Below are positions 50,901 through 64,000 of a stretch of DNA of 64,000 nt, one piece after another. Positions within the stretch are counted from its first letter, which is position 1; each line of letters begins with the position of its first letter. Position numbers and translations under genes: made by a program. This DNA is from Codonopsis lanceolata (Eukaryota; Streptophyta; Magnoliopsida; Asterales; Campanulaceae). The notes under the pieces are model-generated. The model was given only the letters and a program-made list of their open reading frames with translations, ran no database searches and was not told the DNA's origin. The stretch is taken from the NCBI GenBank assembly GCA_013146195.2, contig CM028377.1, positions 36,461,632-36,525,631 on the forward strand, written 5' to 3'.

Positions 50901-53900
50901 GGGCTAGAGTTTTTCTTCCTTTTGCCCTTCGCCTTAGCATCCTTGGCAGCGGGCACCACAGGGATGTTGGCAGCGGGCGGTTCAGCGTCGTTTACAGGAA
51001 TAGCTACGGTGACCTCTCTCTGCGTGAGCTATTTCTGTGTGCCAGCAGCAGCCTTAGGCGCTGCAGCCTTTTTTGCCGGACTTGTGGCCTTGCCCAAGTC
51101 CGGGGTTTTCTTCACCGGCGGGCAGAATGGTACCTTGGGCAATTCCACAGGCTTGTTGACCTTCAAGTCAACCGCTCGTTGATTAGCTTCTTTCTTTCGC
51201 TGCCTTAATACGGCCAAATTCTTCATTCCCTGAAAGAAAACAGAATGAAACGAGTTTAGAATGAGTTCGAGAAAAGCAAAACGGAAAATATCAAAGATTG
51301 GCGGGCAACCGTCATGGTCTTCATAAACTGGTCGGCAGTTGCCGCCCGGGCCCAGCCGTTTACACTCGACGCATTCATGCTTAAACATTCGCCCATGGCA
51401 ATCATCCCAATAGGGGTGAGGGTTCTCGGGCACGTGGATCAGAAGGGGCTCCACCTCGGGGACCTCTGCTCGCATCACCCCGGCCAAACACAAGTAACGC
51501 GGATTACAGACCAGTTCCTTCCAGTCAAGAAGGAATTGCTGGCCGACGCGTCTCTCGTTCTCCTCTATCACACCTACGGCGGCTTTCAAAGCATTCAGCC
51601 GGGCAGTCTCCCCCGAGCTAAAATCTTGCTTGGATTGTTTGGGGATTTTAATCTCGTTGGTCTCCGTGGGCATAAACGGCCAACCAACCCGCGATTCAAT
51701 AAACAGGGCCCTCCTGTCCCAAGACTCCACCTTCCCGGGGAAGTCAGCCAGCAGTCTCAAAAAATTGGAGTTCGCCCTCACTCCGATCTTCCCTCCTGTG
51801 CTCGGGGCAAAGATGAATAATTTCCGGAGCAAATACATGTCCGGCTCAAATCCTAATAGCCTGCTCGCCACCGTGAAAGCTGTGATGGCACGGATGGTAT
51901 TTAACATCAGATCGCAAGGGACGGCCTTGGTCTCGTATAAAAGTCTACCAAAAAGGCTCTAATGGGAGGCGCAGCCTTGCGGAAGAAATCAGCAAAAATA
52001 GGAGCTCGTTCCACGCTGCGGAAAGGTTGACCCGGGCAGGAACATCCATTTTGCTTGCTCGATAATAAGCAGGATCAACACCAAGAGAGGTAAGCCACGC
52101 CGTCACCTTGTCTGTTGTGTCTAGAGTGGCCCAGTGAGCAGCATAGCGGCTTTCATCGGCGTGGATATACCAGTCGGGCTCCTCTTCTTCTTCCTCTCCT
52201 TCTTCCCCGACCACTTCAACAACTGGAACATCAACTTGAGAGCCACCCACCATGGTAAAGCAGCGGGCAATCGGAACCTGGTCCTGGCTATCCACTCCTT
52301 CAGGGGCCACTTCCACCTGAGAGCGGCCAGTCTTCTTGAAACGCCGGGCAAGTGGTAGGTTATCTGCCTCATCGGCCTCTGAGGCCTCTCCGGCCAAATC
52401 TATTTGCTCAACTTCTACTCGCCCGGTTGAATTTCCAACAGGGGCTGCTTGCTGCTCGAGGCCCCGCCCGGCAGTGAAGCCACCGGTCACACTCTTCTCG
52501 CCCGAATCTTCCTCGCTAGAGGAATCAACTATGTCGACCACGGGGTCCACCACCCGTCTTCGAACTGTTGGCCCGGCCACGGACCTGGCTCCTTCCTCAC
52601 GCTCTATGCTAATTGAGGGAGACTTCTCGCTGCTTAGCGAGTCATTCTTCCCGCCATAGCTGAAAGCCTCGCGGTCATTCTCGGACATGTCAGACATCTA
52701 CAAAGAGATCGAGGAAGATGGCCATTAGAATTCTGCCCGGGTAACTAATGAAGGAAAAAGGAAAGAAACCCTAAGTCTAGGTCAACCCAAAGAGGCCACG
52801 CCCGCCTAGCGAGCAAGACCACGGGTTCTATTCCTCGATCTCTACCTAAGGGCGGTCCTACCTTCTTAAACCCTAACAAAATCATACAGAGATGAAGGAA
52901 AGAAAACCAGAAAAATCAGAAACACATGCAAAGAGGGGTTGAGAGCTTACTGTTATTTATTGAACGGTAGGTCTTCAATGGAATGATCAAACAAAAGTGA
53001 TCAGAGCTGATATGAGTGCTTCAAACGCTGATCAGTGAATGGGTACCAGAAGCAAGGAAGAGGCTCCACCGAAGTCTGAGGAAAAACACGGCAGCAATGG
53101 CAACGGAAGCTCTGCAGAAATTTCTCTCTATAGCAATTCGCAAATCTCAAAGGCGATAAAAGAGAAAAGAGGAGGAGGGTCGTGCCTTTTATAGGCTGGT
53201 CTCTGAATGAATCTGGAGGAAAAGAGCTCGGAGCCAGGCGCAAGCGGTGGCCCATCATGACGGGGCATTAAATGCAGCCCTTCGTGCTTCGTGCCCCGTC
53301 CAATCACCTCAACTTCTGGCGGCTCACGTGCTTCACTCCCCACGCTCTTGTCACGCTCTCGAATGAAAGCTTCCTGGACACGCCTCAAATCTATTCCGCC
53401 AAATTCCTTGTCTTCCTTGAAAATTCATAAGTGTTGGAGCCCGTACGACCATCAGACTTGAACGATCCCCGCTCCGAGCATGAATGCCCGCCAAACAAGG
53501 AGCCAGGGGCCACTGATATACCCGGCCCAAGCCGGGTCACGAGCAATGCACGAGTTAACATCACGTGCCAATCACGAGCACAATGCCTATCGGGCCCACA
53601 GCCCAGCGAGCAAAATGATAGAACCAGCGAGCACCGAGCAGCATAACCCTCATTCAAACCTGGGCGGGCAACGGCCTTGCCTGTCCGACCAGGGGCCATG
53701 ACCGGGAATCATACATGCTTAGCTAAGGAATCAGACTTACCTTGCTGGGCACGGTCGAGCACCGGCCTTACTGCCCAGAGCCGATCCTCAGACCTACAAC
53801 AAGTTCAAGGGTCAATGCAAGGAGAATGGCCGGGCAGAGCCCTGCTCGCCCGGACACACACCCAACGTGAGACGCCGGCAGCTGGCTCACCAAGGCAAGT

Positions 53901-56119
53901 CAAAGGTTTCCATGTTCAGGCGAAACACTTGCCTTATCTACTCCTGTCTCTACGCGGTCAACCGTCTGTTTCGCCTAAAATCAAGGGCTTCACTCCTTGA
54001 TTGTCTCGGCAGTTATGGAAACTGAATCCTAGACGGATTCAACCACCTTGAAGGCCTATAAATACCTCTCCGTAATCACCAACAAGGTACACACACTTTC
54101 TTGAGCCTCGTTACTCTGTCAATTCATCTTTTGACAATCACTCGATATTTACTCTCACGTCGGAGGGGTTTCGCGAGGCCTTGCCTTGCACATCCACTCA
54201 GGTTTGTTTGTGATCTTAACAGGCTCAAGGAGGACGATTACAAGCCCAGATATCCTACACATCTCAAGGACGGCCCAAGCTGTGATTTTGCCACATCAAG
54301 TTTTCATTTTATTGAGTGTAATGAATACATGATTAATGAGAGAGGGGGAGAGAGTGTCATAAGACCTTTATGAATATATCAAATATATATTATTTTATAA
54401 ATTTATCGAATTATTAATTTGGCACATAATCTCCAAATGGGGACAGCAAAATAATTATTTTAGAGGGATTATTAATTTTTTGAGTTTTAACTATATCGAT
54501 GTATATATATCGACCATGTAATATTTTTGTTCATTTTCTTTCCCAATAACTTTTGGGTCGGCGAGACATTTAAGGCTTATGTCTTTTGCTTATCTTTCCT
54601 GATTATTATGTTTTTTATTGATATTATTTTATCATCGTTAAAGTCTTTAATTATTTTACTTAATTATATCGATATTAAACCCGTGTATTGCACAGACGAG
54701 TTACTAGTGTTATTTTATAGGGAAAAAAAACCAATTCTCTGTCGCAAAAGAATTTTTTTTTTTTAACCAGGTTGAATCCCGGGGTAGTAGTTCCGGTCCC
54801 TCATTGCTACTACCAGGAAAATCGCGGGATGTGCCCGAATGATACAGGATTTGAGAACATGTCAACTAATAACACATACAAGGTCCACCGAATGATACAT
54901 GGTTTGAGAACATGTCAACTAATAACACATACAAGATCCAACCTCAGAAGAAAGCAAATTGCTTCCACCAAGTATCGAACCCACGCTGCATGCCTCCAGA
55001 ATCTTATGTCCCCCTCCTTTTACCACTCGGCTATGCCTCGGGGGACTTTGTCGCAAAAGAATGAAAAGATAGAGAAGGTAAAAAATCAAAAACCAAAGTT
55101 TTAACCATTTTTACAACAAACCCCAATTTGTTTTGGTAAATTGTAAGTCTAGATCTTGGCCATAACTATAAGTTAAACAGTGAGCCCCTAGTATGTGGTA
55201 ACACCTATGGTTGCACGACGATTTCATAAATTACAATATTTTGGTACTACTTTTTTTTCCTCCTAAGAAAACATATGGAAGGGAATCGAATTAAGAAAAC
55301 TATATGTAAATGAGGTATGATATTACAAGCTAGAGCTTGTAATATAATTACAAGCTTTAGTGTTAGTACCGTTTGATCAAATATATTTAAATATCTACAC
55401 TGTTAGATCAAAAATACTTTTTTAAAGTAATGACACGAACTTTCCAAATCACCACCAACTTAATCATCTAACGATTTTAATGCTAAAGTTTGTAATAATA
55501 TTACAAGCTCTAGCTCATAATATCATTTGCCTATGTTAAATTAAGATCCAATTAAGCTCATATTTTCGGCTCTATTTGACGTCGTGGTAGGTTCATAAAA
55601 ACCACCAAAAAAAAAAAAGGCGAAGTCCGAACAAAGCGAATAGTATTATGTAATAATGAACATAGGATAGGTTAGTAGGCATAGGTAGGTTAGTAGGTTG
55701 GTAAGTTTTGTCAAACTTGGCCAACGAATTGGCAGACCTTCGTTCATTGCTCGGCTATAAATACCGAGCAATGTAATGCTATTGAGGCACCACTGCGATT
55801 CACTCTGAATAATATTCTCTCTCTCTCTCTATCTCTCATACATTTCTGTCTTAATTTGTGGTTACTTTATAACACGTTATCAGCACGATTGTTCTACTGT
55901 TAACAATCTCAATCGGTAAAATTTTCTACCGATATATTATTTATTTTATGTCTCTGTTTTACTTCAATATATATCGTATATCACCATTATTAAGAAAAGG
56001 TTGGCTGAGCCACCGTCGATAATATATGGTGAGATGACGAAATAATAATTTATTATTTAACGCATAATATATATGTTCGTTGATGCTTGTGCGGAAATAA
56101 CCCCAAGCTATAAACTGAA

Positions 56120-56161
<42 letters not shown>

Positions 56162-59100
56162 TACATATATTTCAATTATATATATATGAATAACTTTATA
56201 TACATATATATTTATTACTGACTTACAAACACCCACAGAAAGGCTTGCCGAGTAGCGTGGCGTGAATATATATGTATGCTATATAATAGCTGTATAAAGT
56301 TGACTGACAAATATTAATGCGGAGTTATTTTATTTATTGCTCCTAATAAGTTTTATATTTATTCATAATATAAATGCAATTCTATTAAATCAGAATTTTT
56401 ACATTTTTACCCCTATCCTATAACGGCTAGTTAACGGCTATATAACGGCTATAAACGGCTAGTTACTGATTTTTATTTATCTCCTCCAACGGTAATAAAC
56501 GGCTAGTTAACGGTCATAAACGGTCATTTTTCTCTCCATATATACCGTAACATTTTAATAGATTACTCACATTTTTACTATCTCCTTACAAATTCTCAAT
56601 ATCATATATTCTTCTACAAAAATGTTCCCTCCAATGTTGATGATTATTATCATACTTGTTATTGCATGCACTGCAATGGTTTTGTTCTTTGAATTCCTCC
56701 AAATGATTTTGAGATTTTTATTATCTTGCTTTGTATCATGTATGTCCTATTAGCAATTACAATAGCTTTCAACCTACATTTTAACATGTACTGATTGATT
56801 ATCGTATGAATAAAATTTCCATGTCATCATTTTATTAATATATATATGTTTCATTTTTATAGTTTTTCTTCACAAAATGGCAAACATTGCTAAGCTTGAA
56901 TTTGAAAGGCTCGACATAACTGGGAAAAACTATATGTCTTGGAAAATAGATGCCGAAACCCACCTGACCGCCAGAAGCCTCGAAAATACTATCCAACAAA
57001 GTAATAGTGAATGGATAAGTAATCAACACCGGGCTCAAGCCATGATTTTCCTACGACACCACGTCCACGAAGACCTAAAGATGGAGTACCTCACGGTGAA
57101 TGATCCATTCGTCTTTTCGGAGAGTTTGAACGAAAGATATGACCATTTGAGAACGGTCATTCTCCCAAAAGCACACTATGATTGGATTCATATCCGCCTA
57201 CAAGATTTTAAAACCATTAATGAATATAGTTCAATGATGTATAGAATAACCTCACAGTTGAAATTATGTGGGGAAACCATCACTGAATATGATATGTTGG
57301 AGAAGACTTTCTCCACATTTCATGCCTCGAATATGCTCCTGCAGCAATATCGAGAGAAGGGTTTTAAAAGGTACTCTGAATTGATCTCTTGCCTACTTGT
57401 AGCTGAACAGAATAATGAGATTCTAATGAAGAATCATGAATCTCGGCCGATCAGCCCCCCCATTCCCTCGAATGCGGAATGGGACTATGTATGATGAAGG
57501 CCAGAGCGTGGGCGTGGTAGTGGTCGTGGTCGCGGTCGTGTCGAGGCCAAGGAAATCATGGACAAGGCCGGGTCGTGGTCGAATCAAGGCCGAGGAAGAG
57601 GCCGCGGACGAAATAACTTTCGTCGCCATCATCATCATCCGTATAATGGAAATTCCTCTCGCCACCTGAAGTGGAACAGAGATGATGATAGAAACACCTC
57701 CTCGAGTAGGCAAAATGTGCGTCCAAACAATGAAGAGAGTTCATGTTTTAGGTGTGGCATGACAGGCCACTGGGCACGCACATGCCGAACGGCCAAACAT
57801 CTAGTTGATCTTTATGAGAGATCACAAAAAGGAAAGAATGTAGAGACAAATTTCCTTGAAAATGATCCTGAAGATCTTCATTTTGATTTCGGTGATATGG
57901 CCAACGTCGACATGACCAATACCATTAGTGATGATATTGGTCATGAACAATAAATGAACATAGGAATGAAGCTATGGTCCGAGTTTTAGATAAAAGCTGT
58001 GGAAAAAGTAACATGTTGTTATGTAGGAACATTATCTGCTTTTTCTATGTATACTAGCATGCTTACAATAAAGTTTATATATGCATTTTGCATTCAATGT
58101 GTTATCATATTTATTCATCTTATTTTACTTTCTCTCATATTGAAATAGATCACAAATATGTCTGAATCCAAAATTCAAGGAGGAGATTTATGTCTTGCAG
58201 ACAGCGCTACTACGCATACCATACTTAAAAATAAGAAATATTTTTCTTATCTAAAAATTGACAATGCTAATGTCAACTCTATATCTGGTAATGCCAAAAT
58301 AATTGAAGGATTTGGCAAGGCAATTTTCTTAATGCCTGGAGGCACGAAATTCATAATAAATAATGCATTATTCTCTCCTAAGTCTCAAAGAAACTTGTTA
58401 AGTTTCAAAGACATTCGTCTGAATGGATATCATATTGAGACTATGAATAAGGGGAATGATGAATATCTTTGCATTACCTCAAACACTTCCGGAAGCAAGT
58501 GTATATTGGAGAAATTGTCATCTCTATCATCTGGATTGTATAGTACAATCATAAGAATATTTGAATCATATTCTACAAGAACCTGGCTTTGAGATTTCTT
58601 TTAAACATTTAAAGCTCTGGCATGATAGATTGGGGCATCCAGGATCAATAATGATGCGTAGAATTATAGAGAATTCTAGTGGTCATCCATTGAAAAACCA
58701 GAAGATTTTTCAATCTAATGAACTCCTTTGTGAGGCTTGTTCTCAAGGAAAGTTGATAATTAGACCATCACCAACTAAAGTTGGATATGAATCACCATCG
58801 TTTTTGGAGCAATTCGGGGTGATATATGTGGACCTATTCATCCACCGAGTGGACCATTCCAATACTTTATGGTATTGATTGATGCTTCTAGCAAATGGTC
58901 GCACGTATGTCTATTATCAACTGCGTAATACTTTGCACATTTGCCAAATTCCTTGCACAAATAATCAAGGCGAGAGCACAATTCCCATTATATAATCAAG
59001 AAAGTGAGACTTGATAATCTTTGGTGAATTTACATCTCAAGCATTCAATGATTATTGTATGTGATAGGGACGATGTTGAACATCCGATAGCCCATGTTCA

Positions 59101-62100
59101 TACACAAAATGGTTTGGCTGAATGTTGATCAAGCGTATTCAACTCATTGCGGACCATTAATGATGAAAAAAGGCGCACTACTATGGGGTCATCTTTGTTT
59201 TACATGCGGTACTTGATTCGCCTAGGCCAAGTGCATATAATAAATACTCCCCAATACGGTTGGCATTCGAGGCGAGAGCAATCTATCCCATCTAAGAGTT
59301 TTTGGTTGTGCGGTATATGTACCAATTGCTCCACCACAAGCCTGAAAGATGGGACATGAGAGATGGGAGTATATGTTGGGTATGAATCCCTTCATAATAA
59401 AATATCTTGAACAACGGGTGGCGTCTTTACGACACGCTTTGCGGTGTCATTTAATGAAGACAAGTTTCCACCTTTAGGTGAGAGGAAACAAGTGGGAAGA
59501 GATCAAGTGGTGCACGTCATCGTTGTGCACCTTGACCCTCCCATGAGCAACGTGTTGGAAGTTCAAAGATCATACATTTACAAAATGTGGCGAATCGGTT
59601 GCCGGATGCATTTATAGATACAAAGAGAGTGACAAAGTCACATGTAAACTGTATAAATGCTCCGCCCGGAGATGAAATACCAAAACGCGAAAATGATAAA
59701 ATGGCAAATGTATCTAAGACGCTGGCGTGGGCGACCCGTGGTTGAAAGGATAAAAATCCTCGCAAAAGAGAAGTGATTGAAAATCCCAATCACATGAAAG
59801 TGTTCGAGAAGAAACACACGATCATGCAAATCTAGTAAGCCTACTGAGGTATTGATAACCATGAAGATTTCCATTAATTACTTGTGTAATGGAAAATATG
59901 GAGGCAAGAGATGAAATGAAGAATATTGATGATATATTCTCTTGTTCGGTATCCCAAGAAATTAATAGCGGGACTGATGATCGAGCCAAAATATGTATCT
60001 GAATGTCCAAGAGGCATGACAAGATCAAATGGATAGATGCCATGAGAAATTTGAATTAAATTCGTTGAATAAGCGAAAAGTATTTGGATCTATCGTTCTC
60101 ACACGGTGAAACCCATTGGATGCAGATNNNNNNNNNNNNNNNNNNNNNNNNNNNNNNNNNNNNNNNNNNNNNNNNNNNNNNNNNNNNNNNNNNNNNNNNN
60201 NNNNNNNNNNNNNNNNNNNNNNNNNNNGTAAACCCAAAATCTAGCTAGACTTGAGAAGATGTTGGATGATGCGTCATCTTACCGAAGGGCGATCACAACT
60301 TGGAGTCTTTCCTGCAAAATAGAAGGGAGAATTAAGGTTTTCATCTTCAAGTTTTGTATTGAATAGTTATCAAAAAGCCGAGTAATCCATGGGAGATGTA
60401 GAATCTTTTTTAAACGGCGGTCTTGGAACATGATACGTGTCGATTAATCTTTTCTTGATTTTTTTTAGATTTTGGTCGTACTGCCTACGTATTGTGTTTA
60501 AAAACTGTTTGTATATAAAAATTATACACTATCGGTGAATGAAAATTTGGGATTGCACCAACTTACACCATTCTTCCACCAAAGTGAGCCCTGGCCATCA
60601 AATTGACCGGATCCGTCTATAATAAGACCATTGATATTCAGAAAATAAATCCAAAACTTGCCATTTCCACCACAACCTCTCCATTCATCAAGACTCCTTG
60701 GTCCAGTGATGGTTCCTAACACCTATATATGATCAACAACACAAAACAAATTACTAGGCCAAATTGGTCGAGATATGTTCCCATAACTCACTTATGTGTG
60801 GGCGGTCTGGGTGATCGAGAAAGAGCAATAAGTGCCACAATTATATCGAAAAATCGTTATTACCTTAATGTGGACTCTTGAAGAACGGCATGGACCTTCG
60901 AATTGCACGGGTTTTAGTAAGAACGTCTTGCCCAATGGTACGACTAATGCCGGACCGCCCGAGCTATCTCTACATAAACTATTCCAAGCTTGGATGAAAG
61001 CCTTTAAGATATATAGAGTATAGATGATCAATTAATCAAAACTAGTATATATACTAAATCTTTATTTACAAATGAATAAGTATTTGTATGTATAGTTTAC
61101 ATTTGTGTCATCTGTGTGCCCATCTCCTCTGGCTCCAAAATCTGTGACATAATATGTAGCTGCCATACAATTCTTTGGAACAAATGAAGCAATGCATAGA
61201 GCAAAAAATATTGCAATATTTAGTAGCTCCCATGCGTTACAAATTCTGAGAGGAAAATAAGAGATATATAGAAGCGAAACGATATATTAACTTCATTTTG
61301 CGCTACTCATTGTATGCCGTCAAATATATACGTGCACTTCAAGTAATTTATTACGTGACATGCAAAAATCAAATAACTAATACCGAATTTTAATAAATTA
61401 ATGTTTTTTATAGTAAAATATCTAAAATAACATTGATAGTAACTCATAGAGTGACTAAAGAGATCTCTATTAGTTTGTCTATAATTTTACTACCATAAAG
61501 AAGAAAATTAATAATTACTCGCACCATTATATTTTGGTGAAGCCAAATAATTGCAAATGCTTAATTGTGTCTTTGCAATTGCCATCTCAACTCGCATTTA
61601 TAGTGAAGAATTTGAGTGTAATATTACAATTCCAATGCTTGCAATATTGATATTATGTGAATATTAAGTATATATGTGTGTAATATTATATACTCCCTCC
61701 GTTGAGCAAATAGTCAACTATTCTATTTTGAGATATTTTACTTAAAAAGTTGACTCTCAAATGGGGACTTTACTCGAAACAGGAGGGTATTAATATCTTT
61801 CCCTTTTTAAAAAAAAAAAACTTTTTGAGTAATTTGCTATAGAATTTAGTGTTTATATATACCATATTTTTCACGTGTGATATCCCTTGACTAAAAACTA
61901 GTTGACTACTCATGCTTAATCATTTCCAATAGGAGGAAGTAGAGAAATTTATGTAAGTAATAAGAAGATATTAGTCAACGGAGCAGGGTTCTCACTTCTC
62001 TCTCCTTTTTTTTTTTAATTGTGGTAAATAGCAATGAAACCAAGGTTGTGTTCTGTAAAATTGGACTTAGAAAAATGAACATTGTGGACTAAACGTACCG

Positions 62101-64000
62101 AGCCTCTTTAAGGGGGCACATATCGTCCTCTTAAAGGGGCACACGTTGAACCCTTTCACCAAATCCATAGCCAACGACTTTTCAATTCCTTTCCAGGTAT
62201 CCTCAATTCAACATTTATTTCTTTCGGTATCTTTTTTCTCCGTTTTGTGATTTTCTTGTTGTTTACTTCTAATTGATCCTTAGTTAGATTTTTATTTTAT
62301 TTTTTGATTTTGTGGTTTGCTCAGTCTTTTTCCTTCAAATCTATGCGCACTGAAGCTATCCTCAATTCAACCTTTCCCTTCTTTTAGGTATTTTTTTTTC
62401 CATATTTGGTGATTTACTGTTTAGTCTGAAATTTGCTGGGTTTTCTTCTTCTTCCAATTTGGTGATTTATTTATTTATTTATTTTTTTTTTTGTGATTGG
62501 TGAAATTCGTGAAATTTCTGGTCAGTGAGTTGAATTAGTTATGGTCATATTGTTTCATGTAGGTTTAACTTAGTTCTTCCAAATCCTTAATATGAAAAGG
62601 GATAATGGGCTGGTAATTATTTCTATGATCTTGGCGAAAAGTATTATATATTCCATATTGATCACACCAAATTATAGGGTGACTACGCTTGGAAATCCAC
62701 GTGGTGGAATGAAGCTAATGAGTGTAAGGTTAGGAACATGACTAGGATATCTGGCCTAATTCTTTGGAGAGTACATGCTGGTTCTCTTAATCTTTCATGT
62801 CTACACTAGGATCTGCAAGAGAAAATACGGTTAGGGAGCTGGGAGGCTATCCCATCTAAAGCCCTCCGGTGTGAGAGTCAGTAGCGGAAGATAACAAGTG
62901 ATGGAACACAGGCGTTCCCCGTGGCCACCTTTCTTGAGTAATATATGTTATATGATAGTTTTTAGTGAATAGTGCCTTACCTCTCGAAGGTGACGAAACC
63001 TTCTATTTATAATCTCCCAAAGCTTGTCTCACAAGCCAAAGCTGGATGCCACAATTGGAGACCAACCCGTATTGGTCGGCTGAGTTGGCTAATTCCCATT
63101 GGTCCGTATTATTGTCAGATGTACTCAGCGTATCAGGAAGTTGGTCAGCGGTGAGGTGTACGGCCTGTACAGAGCATATTGATGCTTTACCAATCAGATG
63201 ACGACACCTGGTATGTGCCGTACTATGATGACGTTTCAGTGTTTGACTCTGACGAGCTTGGGTGCCAACCATGGAATTTCCTGGTTGGATGATCATCCAT
63301 GTCTAGGCTTTCCACGTATTCTCGTGGTCGCTGGTGGCCCTGGTCGGCCTATCTTCAGTCGGCTTATCCGGCGAGTGGTCGTCCTTGACCTGACCTTGGT
63401 TGCATTGACCGCCACGTGTTATTCTACGTGAGGAGCATCAAGTCGGGTCCCTTCAGTTGCCCCCGACTTTCTGAGTGCGAGGATTTATCCTTAGATCGGA
63501 AAGTAAGACTTGGTTCATCCTCGTTCAAGCCCGTCTTTGTTGACCATGTACTGCCTATTTTTGGCTTGGTTAGGATGTGAGCCGGGGATGTGTTTAGTGG
63601 GGCCCTTGGATTGAGCTTGTTTTGTAGGGGAATCGAAGTGTCGCTTGGGGTCAGGTCTCATTAATAACACGTTTTTCGAAGCATCGTTTAGCCGAATTAT
63701 TATTTAATATCCCTGATTTCGGCGCCGTCTCTTTCTTTTTGGTGACGTTGTTTGGATGGTTATCGACACGTGTCAGTCGGGTAGTAGTTAAATGAGATCC
63801 GCGTGTTTTTGAATTGGATCGACCCGGTTGATCGCGGGTCGTATAAAACTTTAAAACCCTGGCTTCTCTCCTACGCTTCCAACCATTATGTGATTTTCTC
63901 TCCCAGAACAAGTCAGGCGATTTTTATTTCCGGTATTGAGTTCACTATCTAGGCTCCCTTTTGGCTGCATTTTCCTCCTCTAAAGTGGTGTGTTAGGTTC

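Overview
The window reads as a stretch of intergenic, transposon-dominated chromosome from a flowering plant, probably a eudicot. The basis is many plant-type Ty1/copia elements primed by a TGGTATCAGAGC site, an L1 family, a tRNA-derived SINE, hAT, CACTA, Helitron and Stowaway-like DNA elements, plus fragments of plant genes (polygalacturonase, universal stress protein, histone H4, a possible NUP62 exon). Species cannot be told from sequence alone. Two runs of exactly 100 N (24714-24813, 60128-60227) are scaffold gaps. I see no clearly intact host gene.

Layout. 65-2542: non-autonomous hAT element with a perfect 8-bp target duplication and three tandem TIR-headed modules. 2620-5840: decayed copia pol, split by an 1805-bp solo LTR (2928-4732) with a 5-bp duplication. 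5850-10140: a possible hAT-like insertion, an unclassified LTR element and a 5'-truncated L1. 10140-17230: a patchwork of mutually homologous modules, tandem arrays, CT-runs and two ~350-bp foldbacks. 17300-19060: copia fragment, minus strand. 19896-24713: SIRE-like copia, plus strand, ending at the first gap. 24930-27609: possible CACTA-type insertion with gene-like fragments and a second L1 tail, abutting a minus-strand copia (27610-31480). That copia lies beside a universal-stress-protein fragment. 32361-32894: eight copies of a perfect-type palindrome. 33589-38344: a CACTA element carrying a ~1.9-kb pentanucleotide array and a histone H4 pseudogene. 40194-44972: a young copia with identical 259-bp LTRs. 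45788-46302: 515-bp foldback. 46395-48850: a Helitron carrying exon-like gene pieces. 49602-53200: an intron-bearing gag-like gene of a large non-autonomous element. 54753-55045: SINE. 55649-60127: another copia with its gap. 60552-61250: three exons of a truncated polygalacturonase gene. 62800-64000: LTR-like promoter sequence.

There is no operon-like cooperation. The window is a nested insertion history. Order can be read in several places: solo LTR after copia; L1 into an LTR element; CACTA-type end against copia pol; miniature element against polygalacturonase. The most unusual objects are the CACTA element with histone H4 and the CTTAA/CGTAA array, the Helitron with a spliceable exon pair, the foldbacks with primer-site and polypurine motifs inside each arm, and the 39-bp direct repeats that bracket ~5.3 kb.
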